Part shown: one piece after another, positions 1 through 12,399 of the stretch | Numbering within the stretch: the stretch's first letter is position 1 | How the letters are laid out: each line of letters begins with the position of its first letter | NCBI GenBank assembly: GCA_037957365.1 | Contig: JARHVA010003187.1 | Coordinates: 974,001-1,038,000 of the forward strand | Length of the DNA stretch: 64,000 bases | Source of the DNA: Torreya grandis | Lineage: Eukaryota; Streptophyta; Pinopsida; Cupressales; Taxaceae | Direction: 5' to 3' | Position numbers and translations under genes: made by a program | Notes under the pieces: model-generated | Databases searched by the model: none | What the model was told of the DNA's origin: nothing | What the model saw: the letters and a program-made list of their open reading frames with translations, nothing else

Positions 1-583
1 TAGATTTACACATGGATCATTGATCTTTGATTCAAGTTCCCAAGAATTTTTCACTTGGAAACACCGCATTTAATTCATTCCTAGGAAATATTAAAATCAA
101 CAAATTAAGGGTTTGGAGATATAGAGACTTAAGATAAATTTTAGACTAAGGTTTTAGACATATTAATAAACAAGATAGAACTTTGGATAAAATTTAAAAT
201 AGGTCTAAAATATAATAAAATGGTCCCACATAAATTTAAATCACTTTCAAAAAAAACTTAGACTAAAGTATTTAATACAATTTAAACATTGATTTAATCA
301 ATCGACTAAAGACCAAAGATTAACAAAAGTGTCAAATTATCGTTAAAGCATAAAAACCTAAACATTGTTCATTCAAATGGAACTCCATTAAACTTGTAAC
401 ATGGAAACACAAGAATCAAACGTTATCAACATTAGATAAAGTCAAACAAAGGTTATACTAACATGTCAATTAAGCCAGATGAGAACCATGATATTCAGAC
501 AATGCATCCTAATCAAGTGGGATGTCTAATTTATAAAATAAGGGTCCTCATTTTTTATAAATGAGGGTATTTTGACCTCAACA
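1..583 (-). repeat. 3' LTR of the Tat element (truncated by window edge)
   Basis: Aligns by eye over its whole length with about 12,960-13,552, for example the stretch from 361 against about 13,320. The shared sequence stops at 583, where the plus strand reads GACCTCAACA, i.e. a minus-strand start of TGTTGAGGTC with the canonical TG. The two LTRs differ by many substitutions and small indels, so the insertion is old. The rest of this LTR lies left of the window. Confidence 0.8.
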
Positions 584-1817
584 AATGATGGGTTTTGGGA
601 GAAATGTTGCAAAATGTTAGAACTCAGATATTCGTGGTTTAAATATAATAAATAAACAAATCATTCCACATAATCAAATACCATTATTAATATCAATTCA
701 TGATTAAAACAAGTTTTATAAATGCAAAATTAGGTTCAAACATCAAAACTTAGTCATGTTGTGTGTATGCTTTGATTTATGTATTGATTACCATGGCATT
801 AAGAGAATAACTTACATATTTCATGACCTTAGTCACTAACATAGACATATACAAAATTTAGATATTCATTATGAATCATGTTTTATGAAAAGGGAAGGAT
901 TGGGCATTGATCTACTGCCAGCTAGGCATCCATAGCCTTGATAGAGATACCTTTGGTTCCACTCAAGGCCTTGATCTACTACCATCTAGGCATCCATATC
1001 CCGATTGGAGGTTACTCGAATCACCTTTGTTCATAAATCTCTTAGATTTTCAATAAGGCTCTTATTTTTTGTATTTTTCAATTATATTTAGATTTCAACC
1101 AAAGGTTGAGAACTAGAAGTAGCTAGGTTTTAGTATTTTTTCAAATGTTTGATCTTCAAACAATCATCCTTGGTCATAAAATTCATCCTAGATAATAATA
1201 TTATTTAAGTTCTAACATGACTTTGATCTAATAATTCAAACTTTCACTCAACATATGCAATCCTCATTAGAACCAAACTTAGATTAGAATAAGGTTTAAG
1301 ATTTTAAATAGTAATTAACCTAGATATCCATCCTTAATAATTTATCAAAATCATAACATCAAGTTCAGAATTTCCTAGGTCCATGATCAACCAATGTTTA
1401 AGAGTCATGCCTACAATCTTGATTTGACAAGTTCCTTTGAGAAACTACATGTATTGGAGCAGGAAATTGCCTTGAAAAGGACTTATTGAAAGTAGGGAAC
1501 AAAAAAATAAATAAATAGACAATAATAAAAATGATATTTACAATCACTATTTACAAACAAGGAACATGAAAGAAACTAATTTAAGCCTACCTACACTAAC
1601 CCTAACTAGTCTTACAAGTTACTCCATGAAGAATTTATGTGGTATAGTAGAGAAGTAGTGCTTGAGGTATTACCCATTAACTAGAAAAGTGAACTTTATC
1701 CCTTACAAGTCTTTGATTTTCAAGGTGTTGTCTCAACAATCTGATAAGGACCAATCCACAAAGGAGTAAATTTCCCATGCTTCCCTTTTGGTTCAAAAGC
1801 TTTGTCCCAAAGGAGAA
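584..1817. other. 3' non-coding part of Tat element, with a 65-bp duplication
   Basis: No ORF is supported between the 3' LTR and the integrase. A short tandem duplication is visible: a motif containing TAGGCATCCATA near 904-937 recurs about 64 bp later near 968-1000. The remainder is AT-rich sequence in which I see nothing specific. Confidence 0.6.
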
Positions 1818-2836
1818 CTAGGTCTCCCTACCTAAACACTGTAATCTTAAACACTTGTCAAACCATATTTTGACTATGGTTTGATGTCTGATAAAGTTTG
1901 CAAATGCTTCTTGCCTTGCATCTTCCATTTGTATGATGTCAAGTAACCTTGAATTTGTATATTCTTGATCTTCTTCCATGTACTCTTGCATGAACTTATA
2001 AGTTAGCAGTTTGAGAGTGATAAGAAATATTAGTTCTTGACCATATACCAATATAAATGGTGATGCTTTTACATCTTTTTTCACTCTAGTTCTATCTACC
2101 CAAAGAGCATATTTAAATAATTCATGCCATGTTCTTGGTTGTTGGGCTGCAGACTTTTTCACAACTTTCATCAATTTCTTATTAGTTGAATCTGAAACTC
2201 CATTACCTTGAGGGTAATGATTTGATGAAAAATTAAGAATTATGTTGTTATCATAGGCCCACTTAGTCATTTATATAGATATAAAATATAGTCCATTGTC
2301 ACAAACTAATGGTACTAGTGTCCCAAATCTTGTGCAAATGTTCTCTTCTAAGAACTTGATTACATCTTTAATTCTACATTATTTAGTTTCTACTACCTCT
2401 TTCCATATTGTAAAATAATTAGTAGCGGTAATAAATATTTGTTTCCATCTAAATAATTAAGGTTAATTACCCCTATAATGTCTAAGCCCCATTGAGTAAA
2501 ATGTTTGTTAATTAGAATTGGCTTCAATGGCATAGTTGCTTTTGGTTCCTTGGTGTTGAAAATTTGACATTGATGACACTCTCTAACATGTTTATGTGCA
2601 TCCTTGAAAATGGTGGGCCAATAATATCCAGCCCTTAAGATTTTATGAGCTATTGTTTTTCCATAGGGGTGTGCACTCCCAAGTTTCTCATGAAAAACAC
2701 TAAATAACTTAGTTGCTTCTTCCTTTGAAACACATCTTACGTATATTCTTTCATAAATTTTTCTGAAGAATACCCCATCCTTGATCAAGAAATGTGTTGT
2801 CTTAAGCCTCAAATCTCTTCTTTGTTCTATAATCAA
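1818..2836 (-). pseudogene. Integrase remnant (Ty3/gypsy)
   Basis: Inserts element cDNA into host DNA. The part at 2393-2836 has the N-terminal HHCC zinc-binding module (His of FHEK, His of SAH, then the Cys pair of REC and HQC), followed by WGLDIIG, which carries the first catalytic Asp. Between 2271 and 2392 a broken frame reads CDNG, the second Asp. The part at 1818-2270 covers the end of the core, NGVSDSTNK, where the usual catalytic Glu appears as Asp. Stops near 2392 and 2271 break the frame, so no active enzyme is possible. It follows RNase H, as in all Ty3/gypsy elements. Confidence 0.85.
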
Positions 2837-2881
2837 TATTATAAGACAAGAACCATTTATTAGAAGATGAATAATTTCATC

Positions 2882-3439
2882 TTACCAATCATTTAGTTCA
2901 AATTGTTGTTGATCAACCTGCATGACACTTAATTTAGGATATGTGTTAGCAATTAATTTAATCAATACTTGACACCTTACCAACTTGGCAATTTTCATCT
3001 CAAGATCATAATATTGGAGTATAGACATACATTTACCTCTTCTCTCTCCTATTTCACATTGATCAAGCATAAGTTTAGTATTACGATTTGATCATATTAT
3101 ATGCATTTTATTCCTAAGAATATAGTTCCTAAACTTTTTAATTGCCTTAACCAAAGCAAATACTTATTTTTCAATTAGAGAATAATTTAACTTAACATTA
3201 TTAAAGTTTGTACTCATAAATACAATTGGATGATCACATTTATCTATTTTATGAGTTAAAATAACTACTATATTATGTTCAGAAGTAAAAGAATAAAGAT
3301 AAAAAATTTGTATGAAATTATGACTTATCAACATCAGTGCATGTCTTATTACTTCTTTAATATCCTTGAAGGATTTCTTTTTCTCTTCATTCCATATAAC
3401 CTTGGCATCCTTATTTAGTATATTATTAAGTGGCTTCAC
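2882..3439 (-). pseudogene. Ty3-type RNase H remnant
   Basis: Removes the RNA strand during cDNA synthesis. The ORF at 3164-3439 matches the RT connection and the start of the Ty3-type RNase H (WNEEKKKSF near the beginning, then SFTSEHNIVVILTHK, then the FMSTNF and LNYSLIEK region). The ORF at 2882-3070 matches its C-terminal end (ERRGK, ILQYYDLEMKIAKLVR). Between them (3071-3163) the frame is broken. Direct upstream neighbour of the integrase. Dead copy. Confidence 0.75.
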
Positions 3440-4290
3440 AAATTTTGCAAAACCAAAAATGAACTTTCTTATAAAATTTATTTTACCAAAGAAAGACTTT
3501 AATTATTTTCTACTATTATGGGGTTCTATTTTGGATATGACATTGACTCTATCATGATCTATATAAATCCTATCTTTGGCTATAACATATCCTAGTAACT
3601 TCACTTTTGTAACACAAAAATGCTTTTTTTAGGATTAAGGTAAATTTCATACCTTCTACAACATTTAAATAATTATTGTAAATGCATAATATGGTCTTCC
3701 CTATTTTTAGAAAACATAGTTAGATCGTCCATATATATGATGATGCACTTACCTATGAGACCTTGAAAGGCATGGTCCATACCTCTTTAAGAAGTTTCTC
3801 CTCCATTTATTATTTCAAAAGGCATCCTCTTATAAACAAAAAAATCCCCACTTTGTTGTGAATGCAGTCTTCATTCTATCCTCCTTATTTACAAGTACTT
3901 AATTACAACCTAAAAAACCATCTAAGAAAGACATCATAGCAGAATCACTAATAATTTGAATCACTTGGTTAAGGGATGATAGAGGATAATTATCCTCTTT
4001 AGAAGATCTATTCAAATTTTTAAAGTCTATACATAATCTAATCTCTTCATTTTTATTTCTAACTAGTACTAAATTAGCTACCTAGATAGAATGTCTAATT
4101 GGAAAAACTATTTTTTCATCTAATAGCTTCTTAACCTCTTTATATATTAATGGTTCTAAAATAGGATTAGTAGGTCTTTGCTTTTGTCTAAAAGGTTTAC
4201 AATCTTATTTTAATGAAATGGTTTGGGTAATGACTCTAGGATCAAAGATATTTAAGTCTTCATAGGACCATGTTACAACATATTTATACT
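3440..4290 (-). pseudogene. Reverse transcriptase remnant
   Basis: Broken frames on the minus strand give, in order, AWSYEDL-like and IRLCIDFKNLNR motifs, then the YMDD active site at 3724-3735, then LNPKKS. These are the conserved RT blocks of Ty3/gypsy elements in the right order. In-frame stops fall where Trp or Gln is expected (for example just after RHSI and within the DGF...N-Q-V block), consistent with C-to-T change. No ORF of useful length survives, which is why this stretch looks empty in an ORF scan. Confidence 0.8.
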
Positions 4291-4360
4291 TGGTCAACAA
4301 ATATTTGGCCTTTATAGATTATATGTTTTTACAAGATGTACCAATATTTACTAGCTAGGG

Positions 4361-4705
4361 TTAACCTTGAGTTCCTAGGTCAACTACATTATAATCTTTC
4401 CCATTAGCCTTGGGAAATTTAATAGTTTCATCTAGCTTGTCTTGATCAAAAAATCTTTCTAAGGTAATCATGTCATTGTGAATTTTGTTATCATTCAATT
4501 GTATTACCTTATCATCAACTCTATATTCATCAAAAGAATTATCATTAACGTCATCAATGATATGAGAATCAAATACTCTTAAGTTATTCATGAACTCAAT
4601 TATTTGTTGATCATCACTAAATACTTGTAAATGGTTGACATTGTTAGGAACTAAGGGACATGGGACTAATTCAATGTTAAGTCTTTGGGAGTTTTGGTTT
4701 GGCAT
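4361..4705 (-). pseudogene. Tat polyprotein linker between aRNH and RT
   Basis: This 114-codon minus-strand frame reads on from the RNase H-like segment and ends in VVDLGTQG, which matches the NLGT-type motif that precedes RT in Tat-lineage polyproteins. It is rich in Asp and Asn and contains a QVFSDDQQIIEF stretch that I recognise from plant elements of this group. A linker of unknown function, not an enzyme. Its position shows that the RNase H-like domain at 4715-5085 and RT belonged to one polyprotein. Confidence 0.6.
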
Positions 4706-4714
4706 GAGGTTGGT

Positions 4715-5085
4715 TGTAGCTGAAGTGAGTTCATTAGTAGGTTTGTTCTCTTATTTATTAATTGAAGCAATGCTAAAGGCATCAAAGTACTCAATCAAGT
4801 ACCATACTCTAAACTTATATTTCTTAAGATAAGATAATTTGCAATGGTATTTACTCTGAACCTGATTAACTACTACTTCAAAATCACCATACACTAATAG
4901 TTTTTTGACTTTGTGTTTAATAGAAAATTATAATCCTAAAATTAGTGCTTCATACTCTACCAAATTGTTGGTGCAAATAAATTTAAGTTTGTAAGAAGCA
5001 ACAAATTCTTTCCCAATGAGATTGATTAAAATAATTCCTACTCCAGATTTAGATTGGCATCTAGCACCATCAACATATAATTTTC
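4715..5085 (-). pseudogene. Archaeal-type RNase H (aRNH) domain upstream of RT
   Basis: The minus-strand translation reads YVDGARCQSKSGVGIILI at about 5070-5017, then CTNNLVEYEALILGL, then LLVYGDFEVVVNQ, then a PTNEL block. These are the RNase H signature segments: Asp of YVDG, Glu of VEYEAL and Asp of YGDFE are kept, while the last acidic position (usually AD) appears as Asn. The type is the second RNase H acquired by Tat elements. Here it lies between protease and RT rather than after the Ty3-type RNase H. At least two stops interrupt it. Confidence 0.75.
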
Positions 5086-5380
5086 AAAGTCCAGGCATAG
5101 CATGAGAGTCTTTAGAGTTACATACCTAAGGAGTATCAAGAGTGTAAACTCCTAAATAAAAATTAATCATGTTGACCTTTTTATTAACTACATTATATTT
5201 AGTAATCATGTGCTTCATTTTTGGTTCCCTTTCAATAGAAATTTGATTGAAAACTCCCCTCCATGGTATCCCCATGTGAAAAAAATTAGTGGACATGTAT
5301 CCATTTAAATACTTGGTCTAATCTCTGTTAAGCAACATCCCATAAACATCTAGAATGTCTACCACTTGAATATCTATGAA

Positions 5381-5698
5381 TTATTGCACCCTTGGATTTG
5401 AAGCAAGATGCATATGCACATTCAATAACTCACAAATTACTTTAACTCTAGATTTATTTAATTGAGTAACTAATCTATCAGACTTAATAGGAGTTAAACT
5501 AAGCTTTTCATAGATACCTTTTGACATGATATTTGTAGAGGCACCTAAATCTAACAAACAATTATGCAAGTTTTTACCAAAAACTCTAATTGATTGCAAG
5601 AAAGGTGGAACCTCTACTTTGTTCTTATACATCACTATATTGGAATTTGTAACCTTTTGTGATTTACTAGGTTTTTTGCTTAGAGATTCTAGAAACAA
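5381..5698 (-). pseudogene. Retropepsin-like aspartic protease
   Basis: Cleaves the gag-pol polyprotein. A 105-codon open frame has the motif LLDLGASTNIMS at about residues 49-60, the DxGA active-site block of plant Ty3 proteases, followed by an LSLTPIKSDRLVTQL-like stretch typical of the family. The frame ends at 5381 and is not fused to the next domain, so the polyprotein is broken. It lies between the gag remnants (5705-7406) and the aRNH domain. Confidence 0.75.
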
Positions 5699-5704
5699 AT
5701 ATCT

Positions 5705-6217
5705 TTATTCAATAATTTGAGTCAATTCATGTAAAGTGATATTAACTTTCATCTTCTTCATATCTTTAACTATATTATATCCACTCCTAGTATAAGAACT
5801 AGATGAATCAACAATATTTTTAGTGTTACTTCCTTTTGGAGGTTCTAGATTATTGTTTCCTTTATGATCAAGAGAAGTATCGAAGTTATTTAGTGGAGTA
5901 AAACTTGTCAATGGTTGATTTTTCTCTCTATTCCTCAAGGGATAAGTATTATTTAGATACTATTGAAAAGCATGAATCTCCTCTAGAGTATCTTCAGGTT
6001 CATTCTCATCTTTGAATGGGAAATCAAATGTCTCCACCATGAGAGTTATGTCAGTAGATTTAGATGACTTTGAAGAACTAGATATACATGCAACATTATC
6101 TTTGTTAAGTACAACCTCAAATGTATCTAATTCATCTTGAAATAATTCAAAATCATTACAAAATTTTATACAATCTAATTCACCATGATTTGAAGTGTTA
6201 TGAACTCTATTATTCAA
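5705..6217 (-). pseudogene. gag-protease spacer remnant
   Basis: Two open minus-strand pieces (5960-6217, 5705-5938) are rich in Asp, Glu, Ser and Asn. The second ends in ITLHELTQIIE, resembling the segment just before the protease in Tat polyproteins. No zinc knuckle could be made out. No catalytic function is claimed; position between gag and protease is the main evidence. Confidence 0.5.
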
Positions 6218-6509
6218 TTAAAGCTACCTCACAAATGTTTATTTCAAAATTGTTCTTATTTACAGATGAATCATTATTTTTATTATTATTATTACTATTT
6301 TTATTAGTATGAAACCTATTTATAGGTCTATTGAACCTTTGATAAGAATAATTTCTATTGGAGATTTCCCCAATGTTATCTACTTGTCTTTACAACTGAA
6401 GAAAGTTAGTGCTCAATTTTTGAACCATTTTGAGTATAGAGTCATTTTAATTATTAGGTGAATATAAATTTTGAACTTGAGTACTAATACTAGATCTTGG
6501 CACGATAGC

Positions 6510-7406
6510 TCATTGATATTGTGGATGAGATCCACTTGCAGTATTATTTAAGAATCCTAGGTTTTGACCAAGATGATCATGACTCAAAGGTAATTGGTTC
6601 AAAACTAGAGTTTGATTCAAAGCATGCATGTTTTGATTAACAATTGGAATAACATTGAACATAGTAAAATTATGATTAACATTAGGAATAGCATATGCTA
6701 ATTGGCCTTGGGGTTGCATTTGATCATTAATTTTCATAGCTTCAATATAGGCCAAGGATAATGTATTTATAGTTCCCACATATATTTTTAGGAACACAAA
6801 AGTCATGGGATCTAAAGAATCCTTATAAACCTCTAAATCTAAACCTTCATGAGGTCTATAGGGAACTATAGTTTTAATAAGCATCTTGTGGAATATAAAA
6901 TTGAAAGCTCTAATGGTTTCACTTGAATTTTTTATCACTGAAGTGAATTATTGATAAAAGACACAAGGACTGATGATCTTTCCAAATTGATCAATGAAAA
7001 TACTATTGAAATCATTCCATCTAATAATGTAATTCTTAGGAAGGTTGAGAAACCAATAATATGCAACATATTTAAAAGTGAAAGGAAATAATCTACAAGC
7101 AACATCTTCATGAATAGAATTTAACAATCTTAAATTAGCCTTAAAAGACTGATATGTTCTTCAACAATAATCACACTTGTAAGACTAAAAGAAGGTAAAT
7201 ACTTCTCAAGATTTATAGGTAACTCATGTACCTGACCAATCATATTGATGCAAGATACACCTAACCATGCTATACCTTAATAAGGGTTGAACATAGGAAA
7301 ACCACAATAGGTGAAGTTTGTTGAGATTTAGAAACCCTGTGCTTACTTTTATTTTCTCTTGCTTTACTATGAATCTCCAAAGAAAGAAGAGGTAATCTTG
7401 TCTCAA
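6510..7406 (-). pseudogene. gag (capsid) remnant of Tat element
   Basis: Forms the particle in which reverse transcription takes place. Pieces at 7224-7406 and 6510-6938, with broken frames between, cover the gag region; around 7190-6950 the minus strand reads like the retrotransposon-gag helical region (tracts with YYWFLNLP and a W-N-FNSIF segment). 6510-6938 is Asn- and Gln-rich (PIVNQNMHALNQT) as in gag linkers. Identification rests on position before protease and on these fragments, so it is less certain than the pol domains. Confidence 0.55.
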
Positions 7407-9000
7407 GCATCGACCTAGTTCTTATTCTTGGAAATTCCAGCTTATAAAATCTAGATCCTATTCAAAACATAGCAAGGAAACCCTTTCTTTTCAAAAACAA
7501 ATGATATTTAAGGATATATTAAGCAACCTTTGCATGCAACGGTTTAATTCTTACAAATCTAGAGAAAATTTTACAAATAACAACTCAATTTTTTCAAAGA
7601 ATGACAATCTTCAACTAAATTAGCTTAAAAATAGCTCCAAACTTGTGAATATCAATGGTTTTTACATAAAATTACTATCACAACCCTTCAACATGTCGAA
7701 TTCATTAAGGTTAAACAACATTTGTAGCAATTTATCATAAATCCTCAAAGAATAACTATCTTTAGCTAAATAAGCCTAAAGACTAGTCTAAAACCATAAA
7801 CACCAATGATATTTACATAATTAAGCTAAGAAAAACACAATTATACAAATAATAAACTGATCTTTGAATAAAATTCACTAAAATTAGCTAAGGTACTTCA
7901 AATTCACAAAAATTTAGCTAAAGGCCCTCCTTCTAGCATTAGTGAAACCTAACCTATTGATGCTTGAAAGTGCATCACAAAGTTTTAAAAATGTTTAAAA
8001 CACTTCTCATTTCTAGATTCAAAGAATCTAGTATGTCAATAGCTAGTTTTGATCTTCCTGAGATCTTTGGTAGAATATTGGTAAAACAATTAAAGGTTTC
8101 ACAAAATGATAATATAACTGGTTGTTGGGAGCAACCATGGTCTTCAAGCTTGCTTTTGAAAGATGATAGTAATTTTAACTAAGTATAGTTAATTATGATC
8201 AAAACCTAAAGTCTAACGTCTAATCATGCATGCATATTCACAATAAAATCTAAACTATAGTTATTTGATTAAAAAAGGAGCAAAAAGAAGGGTAGGGTAG
8301 AGAAGAAACGTAACTCTGATATTTAGTCCAGACATTATGATAAAGATTAAATTTCATCAAAGACATGCACTCAAACCAATATATGACATGAAATATCTAA
8401 AGGCATAGATCTTATAATATACCAAGAAAATTTCTAAGGATTTTGAAACAATGAAAATAAGAACTCAAATTCATTTTAAGGATCTACTTCCATAAGAAAA
8501 TAACATTAGCACATCTTCAAGAAAATCAATGAAAATGAAGTGAATCTAAAGTCTTTCAATCAAACTAGCATAAACACAAATTTATAACTCTGCATTCACA
8601 CATGCACATCTAAGATTCATACAAGTTATTCAAATTTGAACATCAAACTAGATGTTTGAAGAAGCAGCCATGATAACAAAATACACAAACAAATACAAGA
8701 CAATCCTTGCAGAATTCCCTTGATTGCATCAATTTTCTCCAAATTTAGAAAGTAATTTTTTCTCTAAAACTCCCTCCTCTTTTAAAAATGACAACACTCT
8801 TTTTATATAAGACTTTGAGGTATGTCAGTCAATCATATCAAATGATAATTAGCCAGGTGTCAATGACAACTATCCTTCTACAACATTCTATAAATAATGA
8901 CACCTTAAAAATGGACTAACCTATAAATAATGTGAATTATAAGATGCACATGATTTTATAGAATAGAATATTCTTATTTCAAATGATATACATGTTTCAT
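7407..9000. other. Non-coding internal region of Tat element
   Basis: About 1.6 kb of AT-rich sequence between gag and the upstream ORF block. The only plus-strand frame (7964-8182) has no recognisable motif and is opposite to the element. I see no RNA gene or structured repeat here. Confidence 0.5.
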
Positions 9001-9061
9001 TACAAAAATAATATGCTAAGTCAACATATTGACTTTGAGAAGCTCCCCCATTCACAGCCTT

Positions 9062-12000
9062 TTACCTTTGCTCTAGGATCTTCATTGTCTTATCATGTTG
9101 TTCATTAATAAACTTGAAGTTAATGATGGGATCCATGAAAATATATTCTTCTTGATCTACTAATACTTTAAAGTCCTTGTTAACTCTGTCTAAGGCCCCT
9201 CTAATACTCATAACATCACCAATTTTCTCCTCTATAGATAGGATCATGTCTAAGATTCTTTTATTGTCCACCCCTATAGTGCCTCTACTTTTGTTCTTCA
9301 CCTCTTGCATGAATTGAGTATCCCTATGTTTAAATTCATCATTTTTTATCAAACCCATAGGATTAAGGGTAGTTGGATCTTTGATCAAGCCTCCCATTAT
9401 ATTCACCATTTTACTCTTTAACTACTTGAAGTCTTTAGAAATATCCTCCATGACCTTGGACTATTTGTTCATATCCTTTATCTTCTCTAACAATATAATC
9501 ATAGCCATGTTTAAATGTGCCAATATGACTATTTTAAACTCAATAATTTTACCATCCATCAATACATTGATCAGTTCCTTTACTTTATTGCTTGAAGCCT
9601 ACCATTGATTGATTTTTTGCATAGCCATGGAATGATACTTGTTAAGAATTTATTACTTGGACCTTATATCTTTTAGAAATTTAATGTGTCATAAATGATT
9701 ACTTCAAACTTATTGACTATATACCCTAACATTGATAAGATATATTTCACCTCTAAGTTCTTATTTTGTTACTTTAGGCCTTTGATAACAACTTGTAATT
9801 GTTCTGATTGTGATTGAGCCAACTCCAATAAAACCTCCTCAAATATTGGATCCTCACTAGGTATTTTTCCCTTCTCCTAGCTCAAATTAGTCAAGGGATC
9901 CACCTTTTGATATGTAATCTCTTCACCACCTTGCATGCCTATTTTCTCACTCACCCTTTGCAAACTAGTAGTGCTTGTATCAAGCCTGACCCCAGCTAAA
10001 GATTAGGTCACATATGGAAATTGGACCTATATTTTTGATTCAACTAATTGGATTAGAGTAGCCAATCTCTTTTCTTCTTCTTCTTATTTTAGATCAATGA
10101 TCCATGGCTTCAATTCTTACTATATTGGGATACTAGTAGCCTTCACCATAGCCCATGGATGATGAATAATGGGAAGATTTTCTAACCTTGGTTCATAAAT
10201 GAACCAATTAGGAATAGGTGGACCATATAATATGTTTTCTTCACTAAACAAGTTGACTTCACTCAAAGGTGGTGTAATAGTTACCTTTGGTTTCTTTGCC
10301 TTTGGACTAATGGCCATCTCAACTTTCCTTTTAAGGGTGTCAATAACCATCTAGTCTAAGGACTTTCCCTTATCCTATTTAACTTATTCAACCTTTTCCT
10401 CTTTATATAATTTGTCTCAAAAGTCATAGATAACATCCTAAGTGCATCTTCAACAAATTCATTGGGGTTCAATACTATCATATATAACTTGTATTAAGGT
10501 ATATCTTGCTCTAATGCTTTTGAGGATTCAAGAAATGATGAACTAGAAGCAATTTTATCTGGAATTCTCTCCTCATGCCTATGCTATTTTAGTGTCTTTG
10601 TTGTTGACAACTTAGAAAAACCAACATTAATTTAATTATATTACCTAGGGCCTAGTTACCACCTATCATCCATTTTCTAGTCCCTATTCAATCTAGACTC
10701 AAGTCTTATGTTGTGATCCTTAATATTCTAGTCACTTCAAAGTAAAAGGATGATTTTGTGTATATAAAATCAAATACACTATGATCATGTTCATAAGGAA
10801 CATTAAAAATGCCTTTGATTCTCAAATTTTCCATTAGCTTTCCATAAGGGTCCCATTGTCTAAGATTGTCAATTTCTAAATTGAAAGACAATCTATGCTT
10901 TGAGGCAATCTCAATGTGATCCCACTATCTGAAAGTGGCCTTGCCAATTGTCATAGGAAAACTATGTACGAGTCCCTTTCTCTTTGTTTTAAAAATTCCA
11001 TTTACCCCATGGTATAATTCGTAGGCTACATCTTATTCTGCAAATTTATCAGGTACATCAATTGGTAATTTGAGAGGAGCATTTTGAGTTCCTTCAATCC
11101 TTAACTTTGTAATCAAGATATAACCATTGATTAAATAGACTTTTTGATTAAATGTCTCAATATCATCATATTAATACCATCTATATCCTCACTTAATATA
11201 AGGTAAACACAATCACAAATGAACTAGATGTGGTCTCTATAGTTATAGATGTGCACTTTGGAGTAGTAATGAGAAATGGTCTGAGTACCATTTGGAGACC
11301 ATTCTCTTTGATTGGGAATATTTATGGTTGCACACATGGCATCTAGTAGATATGACATCATGTAAAACTTAGTCCTCTTCTTATTATTGATTGTATATAT
11401 ATTTATACTTAGGGAGATACTGATTAGCTCACCTAGTGGAGGGAACATTACCATTTCAATAATAAAATACACCATGGGGACCCACATTAGTTCTACATAT
11501 GCTATAGTTTCACACCCATGTAACTTGTTCAATATTATCATTACCATCCTAACTCTAGGTATAAATTGGCTTACTAGGATGTTCTCAGTAGGATCCATAA
11601 TAACCTGGTTACCTACTTCCAAACACATAGCTAGGGTATCCATCATGTTGTGCTTCTTAGTCCATGAATTAATAGAGGTTAGGTCAATTTGAGGCTTGGG
11701 AAATTTGTAGTAATACTAAAAATCAATTGGGGATATGTAAGTAATTTTCATTATATTATGTTTTTTAATCAACATTCCCTTGTCTAATTTAGTTACTTTG
11801 AAAATGGGACCAAGAACATCAATGCAATGAAGTGCCTCTGGTTTAGTAGCTACATAGTGAAGTCTAATCATTTGGATGGCTATAATTTCATCAAAAAGTA
11901 TATTTACTAGGAGAATATTTTATTCTTCCTTGGTGATTATTGTCTAGTTTTTAATTATCCAGAACAATTTGGAGCATTTTTTAGCCCCTATATTCAAACC
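9062..12000 (-). pseudogene. Extra decayed ORF upstream of gag in Tat element
   Basis: Four minus-strand open pieces (11,224-11,646, 10,706-10,891, 10,120-10,350, 9062-9409) lie in one orientation and look like parts of one long, broken protein. The part at 10,706-10,891 has WDPYGKLMENLRIKGI and FDFIYTKSSFYFEVTRILR; that at 10,120-10,350 is basic and proline-rich (KRKVEMAISPKAKKPK); that at 9062-9409 is hydrophilic and possibly coiled-coil. I do not recognise a domain. Some Tat elements (for example Ogre) carry an additional ORF before gag, and this is the likely explanation. Function unknown. Confidence 0.45.
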
Positions 12001-12399
12001 ATTTCTATAATTCCAATCGAATTATGCCTTTATGGATAATAATCCAAATATTTAGGCTCAAAATAATGATTTCAGAGACAGTCTAGGGTTTTTGATACAC
12101 TCTAGGTATTTTTGAAGGTTTACACAAAGCTCTAATGGTGGCAATCATGCTTGAAATGTGTGCTTTGGTGACTAAGATTACATTTAGATTGCACATTTAT
12201 AGTTTTTGTATGCATAGGTCCTCAAGGGCTTTGAATATAACATGTATGCCCATGTGGCATCTTTGTGTCACACTAAATTTATTTAAAAATGTGACTATTG
12301 TCTTTTTTAGACACATGTCATTACCTCCTACAATCTTAAAGCTCAATCAAATTCACACCATTATATCTGACTAAGTCCTTTGGACTTGACTTTATTGCT

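Noticed and set aside
11387..11692. A 101-codon plus-strand ORF
   Set aside because: Shadow of the minus-strand upstream ORF of the Tat element.
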